NCBI GenBank assembly: GCA_016705235.1
Contig: JADIYP010000002.1
Coordinates: 186,001-250,000, forward strand
Length of the DNA: 64,000 nt
Origin: Candidatus Leptovillus affinis
GTDB taxonomy: Bacteria > Chloroflexota > Anaerolineae > Promineifilales > Promineifilaceae
Direction: 5' to 3'
A program made the position numbers and the translations under genes. The notes beneath the pieces were generated by a model. It saw only the letters and a program-made list of their open reading frames with translations, was not told the DNA's origin and searched no databases. Positions 1-8,616 of this stretch are shown here, piece after piece (the stretch's first letter is position 1; every line of letters begins with the position of its first letter).

Positions 1-796
1 GGGGCAAGCCATGCCGGAACCCATCCACCTGTTCGGATGAGAGCAGATAACAGCTGCTTTGTAAACCAGTCTGCCAGACGGCCGTGGCCTTCAATGATTC
101 GCTCGGTTCGGCACGGTCGGACAGGGTGGCGCTGAGGGCAAAAATGCCCAACCCGGTTTCAGGGTCCAGCTCGCTGCGTTTGTAAGCGTGGAGCAAGTTG
201 CTAAGGGTGGTTTGCATGGCCGTGGTGACGCCATAAGGCAGCACATTTTGCACGCCGTCGAGCAGCGAAATCTGGCAGGCCGCGCCATCATTACGCAGCC
301 AACTGCTGCGCACAAAGCCAAAACGATCACCTGTGCGCCAGGCGGTGCGCAAGGTTAACTGTAAATCGTGGTTGATTTCTTCAAAAATTAGTTTGTTGCC
401 ATAGACATTTTTATACAGGCTGCCTTCACAGCGGTAAACGCCGGCGTAGCGTTTAGAAAAGGGTTCCCAGAGGTGAGTTTGCCCGTTTCGTGTTGCCAGG
501 ATGATGGTTTTGCTGCCGGTATAATCACTGTGGGCTGTAATTTTGTCGTCGGTTTCATACGGGAACAGGGCGGAATCGGAGTTGGTTCGTCCGGCGGTCA
601 GGCCGCCGGTGCTGGCAATGAACAACCAGTGGTCGGCGCTGCTGACCAGACTCATGAAGAAGGGCGACATCTGGTCATAGTGGCGAATGCGGTAGTAGGT
701 CTCGTCCATGAGCTGGACAAATTCGCCGGAGGGGTGTGAATCGTTAACCCAAATGGGGGTTTGGCCCAGGTTGATGTCGTGGTGACGGTGAATCAT
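1..796 (-). CDS. Partial protein, possibly related to GH94-type sugar phosphorylases
   Basis: An open frame without stops runs from ATG at 796 off the left edge of the window (265 codons seen). A good ribosome site, TTGGAG, lies 8-10 bases before the ATG. The N-terminal part has no signal peptide, so it is probably cytoplasmic. Recognisable blocks are LMDETYYRIRHYDQMSPFFM, GGLTAGR, LFPYETDDKI, LWEPFSKRY and SLLDGVQNVLPYG; the arrangement resembles the N-terminal beta-sandwich of cellobiose/laminaribiose phosphorylase-like proteins, but this is recollection of style, not a proven match. It follows two GH16 laminarinase genes on the same strand, which would suit intracellular breakdown of imported oligosaccharides. 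The C-terminal catalytic part is not in the window, so the function stays open. Confidence 0.6.
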   Translation of the reverse strand, partial: MIHRHHDINLGQTPIWVNDSHPSGEFVQLMDETYYRIRHYDQMSPFFMSLVSSADHWLFIASTGGLTAGRTNSDSALFPYETDDKITAHSDYTGSKTIILATRNGQTHLWEPFSKRYAGVYRCEGSLYKNVYGNKLIFEEINHDLQLTLRTAWRTGDRFGFVRSSWLRNDGAACQISLLDGVQNVLPYGVTTAMQTTLSNLLHAYKRSELDPETGLGIFALSATLSDRAEPSESLKATAVWQTGLQSSCYLLSSEQVDGFRHGLP

Positions 797-849
797 GCTA
801 AAGTCTCCAAAAAGTAAAGGTCGGGTATCGGGGGAATGTGGTGGGGAAA

Positions 850-1719
850 TTACGGCCGTTCGTACACCCGCACATAATCTACGGTCAGGCGTTGTGGGAA
901 TTGGGTGGTCGCGTCGGGATAACCCGGCCATTGGCCACCTACAGCCAGGTTGAGTAAGATGAAAAATGGATGATCGTACACCCAGTCGCCGGCCACGTCG
1001 CTGGGCGTGACCGTGTTGAAGAGTACATCGTCCACGTACCAGCGAATTTCTTCCGGCTCCCATTCGATGGCAAACACGTGGAAATCGTCGGCGAAGGGAC
1101 GGCCGTCGGGCAAACTGTAGCTTGCGCCAACGCCTCTGGCGCCAGAGTAGCCAGGGCCATGCACGGTGCCGTGGATCATTGTAGGCTCTTTGCCGATGTT
1201 TTCCATGATGTCGATTTCGCCGCTGTCCGGCCAGCCGGCCGTGCTGATGGTATCGCCCAGCATCCAAAAAGCAGGCCAGATGCCCTGGCCGGTGGGAATT
1301 TGCAGGCGGGCCTCGAAACGGCCGTAGGTCTGGCTAAACTTATCTTTCGTGATCAGCCGCGCCGAGGTATAGGGTTTGCCTTGTTTGCGCTGCTCCAGGG
1401 CCTGGATTACCAGGTTTCCGTTCTCGATGAACGAGTTTTCCGGCTCGGCGGTGTAAAACTGGTCTTCGGCGTTGCCCCAACCGTTGCCGCCAATTTCGTG
1501 GGTCCAGTGGGCGGCGTCGATTTCCGGGCCATCGAATTCATCTTGCCAGGTAAGAATCCACCCTTCGCGGTAGCCGATGGGGGTTGGGGAAGGGATGGGG
1601 GATGGCGTGGGCGGAACGGCCGTGGGGGTTGGCACAACCAGGGCGCTGCAAGCCGCCATGCTCAACAAGCCCAAGAGCAACACAATCAAACCAATAAATC
1701 GACGAGTAGCAGCAACCAT
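850..1719 (-). CDS. GH16 beta-glucanase (laminarinase-like) lipoprotein
   Basis: 289 residues. The N terminus is a lipoprotein signal ending in LLSMAACS (lipobox, Cys about residue 24) followed by a Thr/Pro linker, so the enzyme is expected to be anchored on the cell surface. The rest is one GH16 domain: it starts at WILTWQDEFDGPEID, carries the catalytic motif GEIDIMEN (first and last Glu are nucleophile and acid/base in the family), and ends with LTVDYVRVYER. GH16 enzymes of this kind usually hydrolyse internal bonds of beta-1,3 or mixed beta-1,3/1,4 glucans. GGGAGA precedes the ATG at 1719. It is one of two GH16 proteins in this cluster; the compact one without carbohydrate-binding modules. 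The stop codon overlaps an ACGGCCGT octamer. Confidence 0.9.
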   Translation of the reverse strand: MVAATRRFIGLIVLLLGLLSMAACSALVVPTPTAVPPTPSPIPSPTPIGYREGWILTWQDEFDGPEIDAAHWTHEIGGNGWGNAEDQFYTAEPENSFIENGNLVIQALEQRKQGKPYTSARLITKDKFSQTYGRFEARLQIPTGQGIWPAFWMLGDTISTAGWPDSGEIDIMENIGKEPTMIHGTVHGPGYSGARGVGASYSLPDGRPFADDFHVFAIEWEPEEIRWYVDDVLFNTVTPSDVAGDWVYDHPFFILLNLAVGGQWPGYPDATTQFPQRLTVDYVRVYERP

Positions 1720-1817
1720 CTGAACGAGTCTCCCTTTTCCCGGTCTTTACAGACAATCAGAATGTGTATTGGAATTTATTAACTATACAGACCCCAAGGG
1801 TTTGCTCCCTTGAAAAT

Positions 1818-1850
1818 AGATTTGTCAAATCTTAAAGATTTGACAAATCT
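1818..1850. repeat. AGATTTGTCAAATCT palindrome pair, copy 1
   Basis: Two copies of a 15-base near-palindrome separated by three bases form a strong hairpin. Near-identical units occur at 33750-33782 (between pduP and pduS) and 46064-46096 (between pduU and pduV). Confidence 0.8.
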
Positions 1851-2065
1851 CAACCTATTCATTCGTGGTGGTGGGTTAGACCACTCATGATGTCTCCTGA
1901 GAATTTGGCTTATTTAGGTACCAAACCCTTGGGGTCTTGCCAAAGGAACCTGAACAGTTACGGAATTTAAACCCTGAGGGGTTGATTTCTTAAAAAAACC
2001 CCCACAGGGTCTATAGTTTCTCTGTTTTTTTGATCTGCGCCTGGCTTCCTGTCGGAAATCTCAGG

Positions 2066-2174
2066 CTAGCAGTCTGTCGGAGAACCTCTTTTTGTAGCCA
2101 GGGTATCCTTACCCCGCCTCTGGAAGACGCGGTAAAAAACCGCGGCTACGGGTACTTTTCCGACAAACTGCTAG
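2066..2174. mobile_element. MITE-like element, 109 bp, terminal inverted repeats of about 19 bp
   Basis: The left end CTAGCAGTCTGTCGGAGAA and the right end TTTTCCGACAAACTGCTAG are inverted repeats with two mismatches. The core has a second inverted pair, TATCCTTACCCCG against CGCGGTAAAAAACCGCGG. A second copy with the same ends and core lies at 27994-28193, and a solitary right-end remnant at 2371-2393. There is no transposase in the window, so it would be non-autonomous. Confidence 0.65.
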
Positions 2175-2388
2175 ATACACGGATTGAACGGATTCGCTAG
2201 ATTTTTACGGATAAATCGTATCTATTCAATATTTCGGGGTGTCGTAGTGCAGAATGGCATTCCGCACGGTCGGATTAACAATCCGACCTACAAATTCCCC
2301 AACTTTTTGAGAAGATACGATAAATCGCCAGAAAATTGGTGTAAATCCGTGGCATCCGTGTATCCATTTCTACTTTTCCGACAGCCTG

Positions 2389-2889
2389 CTAGTTATAGTC
2401 GCGTGTCGCCGACAGGTTTTGCACTTCAATTACTGCCTGCTCAGACATTTGCAGATCGTATAGTTTACCACCAGATTGAGCCAGCGCGGAACGGAAAATG
2501 CCTTCCTGGTTGGAGCGGCCCTGGGCAAACATGACCGAGCTTCCGGCCGTCATATCGGCCGTTACCATTTCGATTTTATCTTTGGGAATGCCCAGGTCAA
2601 TCTTTCGGGACAAGAGTGCGCCGGCGGCCGCGCCTAACAATGCGCCGCCAATCGGGCCGCCCAGCAGCAGCCCAACAACAAATCCGAGCGTTCCGCCTTT
2701 GGCCGCGCCTTTGCCGGTGGTAAGGTCGGCTGTTTCTTTTACTTTCAGCTTACCGGCGGGGTCTTTTACGACAATAACGGCGTCGTCTATTTCGACACGG
2801 CCGTCTTTTGCCAGTCCGCTCAGGGTCTTGAGCAACGATTCGGCTCCTTCCATAGTAGGAAAGATAACTGCCACGATTCCGGTTTCCAT
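2389..2889 (-). CDS. DUF1269 family protein
   Basis: 166 residues. The sequence has the DUF1269 layout: an N-terminal alpha/beta half (GIVAVIFPTMEGAESLLKTL) with the DAVIVVKD strand, a central Gly/Ala-rich hydrophobic segment (GFVVGLLLGGPIGGALLGAA, about residues 89-110) that could enter the membrane, and a second alpha/beta half. The biochemical role of the family is unknown. CAGGAGG lies just before the ATG. It lies between the two GH16 genes but has no obvious link to glycan breakdown. A 15-bp perfect inverted repeat (2909-2942) separates it from the upstream gene, so it may have its own promoter. Confidence 0.85.
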   Translation of the reverse strand: METGIVAVIFPTMEGAESLLKTLSGLAKDGRVEIDDAVIVVKDPAGKLKVKETADLTTGKGAAKGGTLGFVVGLLLGGPIGGALLGAAAGALLSRKIDLGIPKDKIEMVTADMTAGSSVMFAQGRSNQEGIFRSALAQSGGKLYDLQMSEQAVIEVQNLSATRDYN

Positions 2890-2908
2890 TTGTGCCTCCT
2901 GTAAAAGG

Positions 2909-2942
2909 AGACCCTAAGGGTTTTTAGAAACCCTTAGGGTCT
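2909..2942. terminator. 15-bp perfect inverted repeat (ACCCTAAGGGTTT family)
   Basis: AGACCCTAAGGGTTT and its exact reverse complement flank a 4-base loop. It lies 14 bases past the stop of the large GH16 gene (minus strand) and 20 bases before the DUF1269 start, the right place for a terminator. Related arms occur at 1793-1935, 7450-7516 and 29116-29178. Confidence 0.6.
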
Positions 2943-2955
2943 AAAATCAGTTTGT

Positions 2956-5670
2956 CTAATTCTTAAACATTATCGGGTAGAAATAGGTATACAGTGTATC
3001 CAGATAGACCCAATCCATGTGGAACGAGCCAGTTGTGTTGTCCGGAAGCTGCAACCCATACCCCCAAACTTGCGTCAGCGTTAATCCATCGTTGGGCGCG
3101 CCCACCGGTTGGTTTGCGCTGCGAGTGAATTGATCGAAGGGCAGCAAAACTTTTTGCCAGCCAGTGAAATTGTCCACAAACGAGGCTTCGAAGCGTTCGG
3201 AGGTGTTGTCGGCCTGATAGATGCGCACATAATCAACCAGCATTTCCTGCGGGAAGACGATGTTGGGGTCGATGCCGCCGCCGAAGTTACCGCCAATCGC
3301 CAGGTTTAGGATGATGTAGAAGGGATGATTGAAAACCCATTCGTTGGGGGCTACATCAGCCGGGCTGGCGTTGTGGTAGTTGATGCCGTCCACGAACCAG
3401 TGAATTTCGTCCGGTCCCCATTCCACCGAGAAGGTATGGGCAGTCGTCGAGACCGGCACGCCGAAGTCGTAGGTATTGCCGAAGGATGCGCCGCCAGAGT
3501 AGCCGGGGCCATGAATCGTGCCAAAGACTTCATTGGGGATGCGGCTGACGTATTCCATGATGTCGATTTCGCCGCTTTGCGGCCAGTCTACGTCGCCGAT
3601 GTTTGTGCCGAGCATCCAGAAAGCGGGCCAGAGGCCGCTGCCGCCGGTGGGCACTTGAATGCGGGCTTCCATACGGCCGTATTCATACTCCATCCGATTC
3701 GCCGAAACCAGCCGGGCGGATGTGTATTGGCAAGGGCCGTACCAGCAAACCAGGTCGGTGGTAGCCGTGTTCACTTTTTGCATGGTGATAGCCAGATTGC
3801 CATTACCGTCCAGCGAGGCGTTGTCGGCGTTGTTGGTGTAAAACTCGAATTCGCTGTTGCCCCAGCCGGAGATGCCATTCAACGTGCCGTCACCAATTTC
3901 ATGTTTCCAATTGTTGGGGCTGGGCAATGTGCCGGCTAGGCCATTGAACTCGTCGTTCCAGACCATCGTCCAATCAGCGGCGGGCACATCGGCCGTGGTG
4001 GTAATCTGGTTGTCCAGCAGGTTGACAGTGATGGCTTTGCCGCTGTTGCTGCCGTAATACCAGAGGCTGAGGCCGTCGTGGGCGCTCCAATCCTGCCCCT
4101 GCACAAAGGTTTGGGTAAACTGTGCCGGACCGCCGGTGGTGTCGTAATCCACCGTCAGAACTTTTTCGAAGGCGTCCTGGCCGGGACGGGCGTTGCTGTC
4201 GGCAGCCGCCAGTTCGGTGATGGACATCGTGAGGTCGCCAACGGTATCCAGGAAGGAGTGGAACCCTTCAAAGTCGTGGACGAGGGCCGGGTCGGCCATT
4301 TCGTCGTCGATGATGGTGAGGACTGCGCGGCGGCCGAAGCCTAACGTCACGTTCACCGGGTCAGACAGCAAAACCATCAGGTTTTTGTCGCCGCTGAATT
4401 TGCTGTTGGGCAGCGTTTGGATGTTGATGGTTCCCTCGGTGTCGCCAGCGGGGATGGTGAGGGTGCCACTGACCGGCGTGTAGTCGCGGTCGGGAATGGC
4501 GTAGCCTTCGGCGGTGCGGTAGTTGATGCTGACCGGTTCGGTGGTGCTGGTGGTGAGGCTGACGGTGAGGACGGCCGTTTGCCCTTCCAACACGTCAAAT
4601 TGCTGGGCGGCAAAGGCGAGTTCTAACGGCCGTATGTTGCCATTGTTGCCGTAAATGCTCATCTCGTCGACGTAGCGGGTTTCGGTATTGCCGCCGGTTC
4701 CTGTCGTCCCCAGCGCCCAACCGTACACTTCCGCGCCCGTCCAACCATCGTTTGGCGCGCCATTGCCGATGTCTTTACGATTCAAATCACTGAACGGGAT
4801 TTGCTTGAATTGCCAGCCGGCCGTATTGTCGGCCCATTCGGCGCTCCAGCGCTCGCCGTCATCGGTAGTGGAGCCGGGATTGCGGTTTTCCACAATGTCC
4901 AGGAAGACAATCGTGCCGCTGCCCGTGCCGTAATACCAGAGGGAAACGCCGTTGTAGCTGCTCCAATCCTGGCTGACCCAGGTATCCAGAGTCCCGTTTT
5001 CAAAGGCGTGGGTAAAACCGCCCCAACCGATGACATTCGAGGTTAAATCGAGCACCTGATTGGTTCCATCCATCCCCGGAACCGGGGCGATGGCCGCCGC
5101 GCTGGTGGTGGTGGTGGTGATGGCTACCGTCGTGCCGTTCCAGGTATCGCCCCAGGTGGCGAAACCAACCGGCAGCGCGTTCGCGTCGACGCCGGACGGC
5201 AGGCCGCTCTCAAAATCGTCGATAACGGTGACGCGCTCTAACAAGCCAAAGTCGTCGACGTAACGTGTTTCGGCGCTGCCGCCTGTGCCGGTGGTGCCTA
5301 GCGACCAGCCAAATACTTCGGTCCCGGTCCAGCCATCGTTGGGCGCGCCGTTGCCGATGTCCTTGCGGTTGAGATCGCTGAACAAGACCTGAACGAACTG
5401 CCAACCGGCCGTTGTGTCGGTCCATTCATAGCTCCAACGCTCGGCGTCGTCGGTGGTAGAGCCGGGGTTGCGGTTTTCGGCCACATCCACAAAGACGACT
5501 GTGCCGCTGCCCGTGCCGTAGTACCAGAAACCGATGCCGACGTAGCTGCTCCAGTCCATGCTGACCCAGGTGTCGACGGCCGTGTTGGCAAACGCATGTG
5601 TAAAACCGCCCCAGCCAACCACATTGGCTGTCAGGTCAAGAACCTGGTTGGCGGGGTTTTTACCGGGCAC
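2956..5670 (-). CDS. C-terminal part of a frameshifted multi-domain GH16 surface glucanase
   Basis: 904 residues from an internal Met with no good ribosome site; it is really the continuation of the frame that ends at 5660. Domains in order: the rest of one CBM11/CIA30-like carbohydrate-binding sandwich (1-145), a complete second one (148-342), a Calx-beta domain (350-457), then a third binding module split in two (464-555 and 822-890) with a whole GH16 catalytic domain (about 555-822) inserted into it. Catalytic motif EIDIME is at 701-706; VDYVRIYQ at 813-820 marks the end of the GH16 fold. The tail YFYPIMFKN resembles short C-terminal surface signals seen in this kind of secreted protein. 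Expected to attack beta-1,3-type glucans outside the cell. See the 46-bp duplication at 5664-5755 for the break. Confidence 0.85.
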   Translation of the reverse strand: MPGKNPANQVLDLTANVVGWGGFTHAFANTAVDTWVSMDWSSYVGIGFWYYGTGSGTVVFVDVAENRNPGSTTDDAERWSYEWTDTTAGWQFVQVLFSDLNRKDIGNGAPNDGWTGTEVFGWSLGTTGTGGSAETRYVDDFGLLERVTVIDDFESGLPSGVDANALPVGFATWGDTWNGTTVAITTTTTSAAAIAPVPGMDGTNQVLDLTSNVIGWGGFTHAFENGTLDTWVSQDWSSYNGVSLWYYGTGSGTIVFLDIVENRNPGSTTDDGERWSAEWADNTAGWQFKQIPFSDLNRKDIGNGAPNDGWTGAEVYGWALGTTGTGGNTETRYVDEMSIYGNNGNIRPLELAFAAQQFDVLEGQTAVLTVSLTTSTTEPVSINYRTAEGYAIPDRDYTPVSGTLTIPAGDTEGTINIQTLPNSKFSGDKNLMVLLSDPVNVTLGFGRRAVLTIIDDEMADPALVHDFEGFHSFLDTVGDLTMSITELAAADSNARPGQDAFEKVLTVDYDTTGGPAQFTQTFVQGQDWSAHDGLSLWYYGSNSGKAITVNLLDNQITTTADVPAADWTMVWNDEFNGLAGTLPSPNNWKHEIGDGTLNGISGWGNSEFEFYTNNADNASLDGNGNLAITMQKVNTATTDLVCWYGPCQYTSARLVSANRMEYEYGRMEARIQVPTGGSGLWPAFWMLGTNIGDVDWPQSGEIDIMEYVSRIPNEVFGTIHGPGYSGGASFGNTYDFGVPVSTTAHTFSVEWGPDEIHWFVDGINYHNASPADVAPNEWVFNHPFYIILNLAIGGNFGGGIDPNIVFPQEMLVDYVRIYQADNTSERFEASFVDNFTGWQKVLLPFDQFTRSANQPVGAPNDGLTLTQVWGYGLQLPDNTTGSFHMDWVYLDTLYTYFYPIMFKN

Positions 5671-7318
5671 GGGATCGATGCCCGCGGCGCCTGGTGCTGG
5701 TGGTGGCAGCGGGCACGGGATCGATGCCTGCGGCGCCGGTGCTGGTGGTGGTGATAGCTACGGTCGTACCGTTCCAGGTGTCACCCCAGGTAACGTAGCC
5801 GATGTCCAGACCATTGCCATCCTGCCCGGCGGGCAGGCCGCTTTCAAAGTCGTCGATGACGACGGTTTGGTTGGGGTTGGGGGTTTCGTTGTCCAGAATG
5901 GTGACAACGGCCGTGTTCAATGCCCCCAATTCGGCGCTGATCGGGTTGGAAAGCTGCACGGAAAACGCTCTGGAACCATCCAGAATGGTGTTGTCGAGCG
6001 TGGCAACCGACAAGGTTTGCGTCAGTTCACCGGCGGGGAAGGTTAGCGTGCCGCTGACGGGAACGTATTGGCTGCTGTCGGCCGTGCCGGGAACGGTGGC
6101 GTAATCGACCATGATCGCGTTGCTGCTGGTAACGTTCAGGGAAACGGTCAGCGTGACCGACTCGCCTTCGATGACATTGTAGGTACCGGAGGCGAATTGG
6201 GTCTTAAGGGTGATATTACCCGCGTCGCCATAAACGCCGACGTTGTCCATTTTGAAGGACCCGATGGTGCCATCGAGGACAAAAACCCAGTTGTCTACCT
6301 GCGACACGTCATAGGGGGTTGTGCCAAAGGTGGCAAAGGGCAGAACAATGTGCCGCCAGCCAACAAAATTATCGACAAATGTGGCGCGGCGGTCGTCGCC
6401 GGGCACGGTTTGGATTTCAAACTCATGGGTTGTGCCAGAGTTCTCGCCATAGAACCAGAAGCTGACGCCTTGCATGTCGCTCCAGTCATGGGCCGGGCTG
6501 AGAGCCGCGCCAAAACCGGCCCAGGTGGGCACGCTGGTGGTCATGGAGAGAACATCGTTGAAACCGACCTGTCCGGGTAAGGCTAAACTATCGGTATCGC
6601 TGATGGTGGGAATGGTGGTGTCGATGGTGATGTTGCCCCAATCGCCATAGACAAACCAGCCAGCCGGCACGCCGCCTTCAAAATCGGCGAAGGGCTGCAA
6701 GTTGACAAGCTGCAAATCGTCCATTTTGAAGGAACCGATGGTGCCGTCTAGCACAAACACCCAGTTGTCTACCTGGGTCACGTTATAGGCGCCGCCAGCG
6801 CCAAAGGTGCTGAAGGGCAGGATAATTTGTCGCCAGCCGACGAAGTTGTCGATGAAGGTGGCGCGGCGGTCGTCGTTGGGCACGGTTTGGATTTCGAATT
6901 CGTGGGTCGTGCCGGAATTTTCGCCGTAGAACCAGAAGCTAACAGCGTCGTAATTGCTCCAATCTTGAAGGAGCGGGCTGATCGCTGCGCCGAAGCCGGC
7001 CCAGGTGGGCACGCTGGTTGTCATGGAGAGAACGTCGTTCAGGCCGACTTGTCCGGGTAAGGCCAGGCTGTCGGTGTCGCTGATGGTGGGAATGGTGGTG
7101 TCGATGGTGATGTTGCCCCAATCGCCATAAACGAACCAGCCGGCCGGCACACCGCCTTCAAAATCGGCGATGACGGGGAAAACGGCCGTTGGCGCCTGAG
7201 GCGCGGCTTCTGGTTCGGCCAGGGTTTTGGCGGCCACCAGGTTGGTAAAAAAGGCGTACGTAAGCAGAAGACTCACGAACACCACGAGGAGTAACGTTAT
7301 GCTTTTTCGCGGTTTCAT
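5660..7318 (-). CDS. N-terminal part of the frameshifted multi-domain GH16 glucanase: signal peptide, binding modules, Calx-beta
   Basis: The start at 7318 (MKPRKSITLLLVVFVSLLLT) is preferred to the upstream Met because it begins a clear signal peptide and has AAAGGCAAG upstream. After the signal come two near-identical CBM11/CIA30-like modules (each starts FADFEGGVPAGWFVYGDWGN or similar), a Calx-beta domain (NVIEGESVTLTVSL to VVTILDNE) and the first strands of a third module (ESGLPAGQDGNGLDIGYVTW). The frame then ends in a nonsense tail (STRRRGHRSRAR). The homologous module in the downstream piece continues PVPGMDGTNQVLDLTSN, showing that the two pieces were one reading frame. Intact, the mature protein would be about 1430 residues. 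Confidence 0.8.
   Translation of the reverse strand: MKPRKSITLLLVVFVSLLLTYAFFTNLVAAKTLAEPEAAPQAPTAVFPVIADFEGGVPAGWFVYGDWGNITIDTTIPTISDTDSLALPGQVGLNDVLSMTTSVPTWAGFGAAISPLLQDWSNYDAVSFWFYGENSGTTHEFEIQTVPNDDRRATFIDNFVGWRQIILPFSTFGAGGAYNVTQVDNWVFVLDGTIGSFKMDDLQLVNLQPFADFEGGVPAGWFVYGDWGNITIDTTIPTISDTDSLALPGQVGFNDVLSMTTSVPTWAGFGAALSPAHDWSDMQGVSFWFYGENSGTTHEFEIQTVPGDDRRATFVDNFVGWRHIVLPFATFGTTPYDVSQVDNWVFVLDGTIGSFKMDNVGVYGDAGNITLKTQFASGTYNVIEGESVTLTVSLNVTSSNAIMVDYATVPGTADSSQYVPVSGTLTFPAGELTQTLSVATLDNTILDGSRAFSVQLSNPISAELGALNTAVVTILDNETPNPNQTVVIDDFESGLPAGQDGNGLDIGYVTWGDTWNGTTVAITTTSTGAAGIDPVPAATTSTRRRGHRSRAR
5664..5755. repeat. 46-bp imperfect tandem duplication causing a frameshift
   Basis: The unit starting CGGGCACGGGATCGATGCC at 5664 is repeated from 5710 with a few differences. 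Forty-six is not a multiple of three, so the duplication shifts the frame of the GH16 gene exactly where the two open frames meet. It may be a real slip in a Thr/Ala-rich repeat or an assembly error between the near-identical modules. Confidence 0.8.
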
Positions 7319-7449
7319 TCTATACTTGCCTTTGTTTATGAACATAAGACTGCGTCCACAGTCCATGGTCATGATGCGAATGGGATTGCCCACCTGTCGT
7401 TTCAGGGTAGGGGGCAATCCCATTTTATTTTGATAAAAGTGCCTGTAAA

Positions 7450-7516
7450 TTCAGACCCTAAGGGTTTGCTTTTGAGAAGCCAGATTATCTGGGCCTTAAA
7501 CCATTAGGGTCTTCTC
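7450..7516. repeat. Inverted ACCCTAAGGGTTT-type arms between permease and GH16 genes
   Basis: GACCCTAAGGGTTTGC (7451 on) and AAACCATTAGGGTC (about 7499-7513) form imperfect inverted arms in the gap between the malG-like gene and the large GH16 gene, in the position of a terminator or processing hairpin. Confidence 0.45.
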
Positions 7517-7552
7517 AAAGAGACTTGAATTGTTACTAAGCGCCATGAACGG

Positions 7553-8611
7553 CTATTTGTCTACACCGGTAAAGACGATGCCCTGCATAAAAATGCGTTG
7601 GGCAAAGAAGAAGATAATCACCGGCAGCACCAGGGTAATGAGCGCGCCCGCCTGGATGAGATTGGGTTGACGGCCGTACAGGGCATTGAAGCGCTGCAGA
7701 CCAACGGAAAGCGGCCACAGTTCTGGCTTGGAGGCCAGGTAGACCAGGGGAGAGAAGAAGTCGTTCCAGGCAAAGAAGAAATGGAAGAGGGAAACGGCCG
7801 TAAGCGCTGGGATCGACTGCGGCAAAATCACCGACCAGAACGTGCGCAAACGCCCTGCCCCATCAATCATGGCGGCCTCGTCCATCGCCCGCGGAATTTG
7901 CATGAAATACTGCCGCATCAAAAACACGTTATACGCGTTGGCAAAATAATGCGGCACAATCAGCGGCAAGAGCGTATTCGTCCAGCCAATCCGCGAGAAA
8001 AAAATGAAAGTTGGGATCAACGTCGCCTGGACAGGCAAAATGATCGTGGCGATCAGGATCATGAAGAGGATATTCTTGCCCTTAAAGTTAAAACGGGCAA
8101 AACCATAGGCTACAAAAACAGAAGAACCAACCGCCCCCAACGTGCCAAACCCGGCAATGACCAACGTATTTAAGAACAAACGCGGGAAATTCAAATCGTC
8201 CCAAGCTTTCTTGAAATTTTGCCATTGCGGATCGCGCACATACACAGGATCAAGGGTGCGCCAGTTGCCTTCCCACATAATTGTGCCGGCATCCGGGTTA
8301 TTCGGATCAAGAAATTCGCTGGAGGTACGCGTTTTCTTGACCATGGCCAGTTCCTGCATTTCGCCGTTAATCGGTACATTAAACAGCTCCAACGACTCGC
8401 CGTTAAACTCGAATGTTGCCTTGGAGTGCGGCCAAATAACCGGCGCCTGAGGGTCACTCATCTGGGAATCGCTCTTGATGGCTGTGGTGAACATATAACC
8501 CAACGGAGCCAGGAAAATAATCAGGAGAAAAAGAGCAATGCCAGTGACCAGAACTTTATTTAAGAGGTCTCGCTGCTGGTAAGAACGTTTAGGTAAAGCT
8601 AAATTTGCCAT
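7553..8611 (-). CDS. Sugar ABC transporter permease, MalG type
   Basis: About 352 residues. A multi-span inner-membrane protein with the CUT1 EAA loop EAAMIDGAGRLRTFWSVILP, the contact site for the ATPase. A periplasmic insertion of about 100 residues follows the first membrane segment (charged region with WPHSKATFEFNG). Two starts are possible: ATG at 8617, overlapping the previous stop as TAATG, or ATG at 8611; GGGAG is 9 bases before 8611 but only 3-4 before 8617, so I prefer 8611. Partner of the MalF-type permease and the binding lipoprotein upstream. No ATPase gene is present here; CUT1 systems often share one MsmK-type ATPase encoded elsewhere. Confidence 0.9.
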   Translation of the reverse strand: MANLALPKRSYQQRDLLNKVLVTGIALFLLIIFLAPLGYMFTTAIKSDSQMSDPQAPVIWPHSKATFEFNGESLELFNVPINGEMQELAMVKKTRTSSEFLDPNNPDAGTIMWEGNWRTLDPVYVRDPQWQNFKKAWDDLNFPRLFLNTLVIAGFGTLGAVGSSVFVAYGFARFNFKGKNILFMILIATIILPVQATLIPTFIFFSRIGWTNTLLPLIVPHYFANAYNVFLMRQYFMQIPRAMDEAAMIDGAGRLRTFWSVILPQSIPALTAVSLFHFFFAWNDFFSPLVYLASKPELWPLSVGLQRFNALYGRQPNLIQAGALITLVLPVIIFFFAQRIFMQGIVFTGVDK

Positions 8612-8616
8612 GATCA

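Larger units (their letters stand above)
1720..2388. other. Intergenic region packed with short inverted repeats
   Basis: No convincing gene in these 669 bases. It holds, in order: a palindrome pair of AGATTTGTCAAATCT type (1818-1850), flanked by CCCAAGGGTTT and AACCCTTGGGG arms (about 1793-1935); a MITE-like element (2066-2174); and an inverted pair of ACACGGATT/ATCCGTGTAT-type tracts (2175-2367) that ends in a remnant of the MITE terminus (2371-2393). Several of these families recur elsewhere in the window. Confidence 0.7.

Noticed and set aside
1720..2388. Possible small RNA or tRNA gene in the repeat-rich gap
   Set aside because: No cloverleaf or known RNA consensus could be built; the structure is explained by short inverted repeats.
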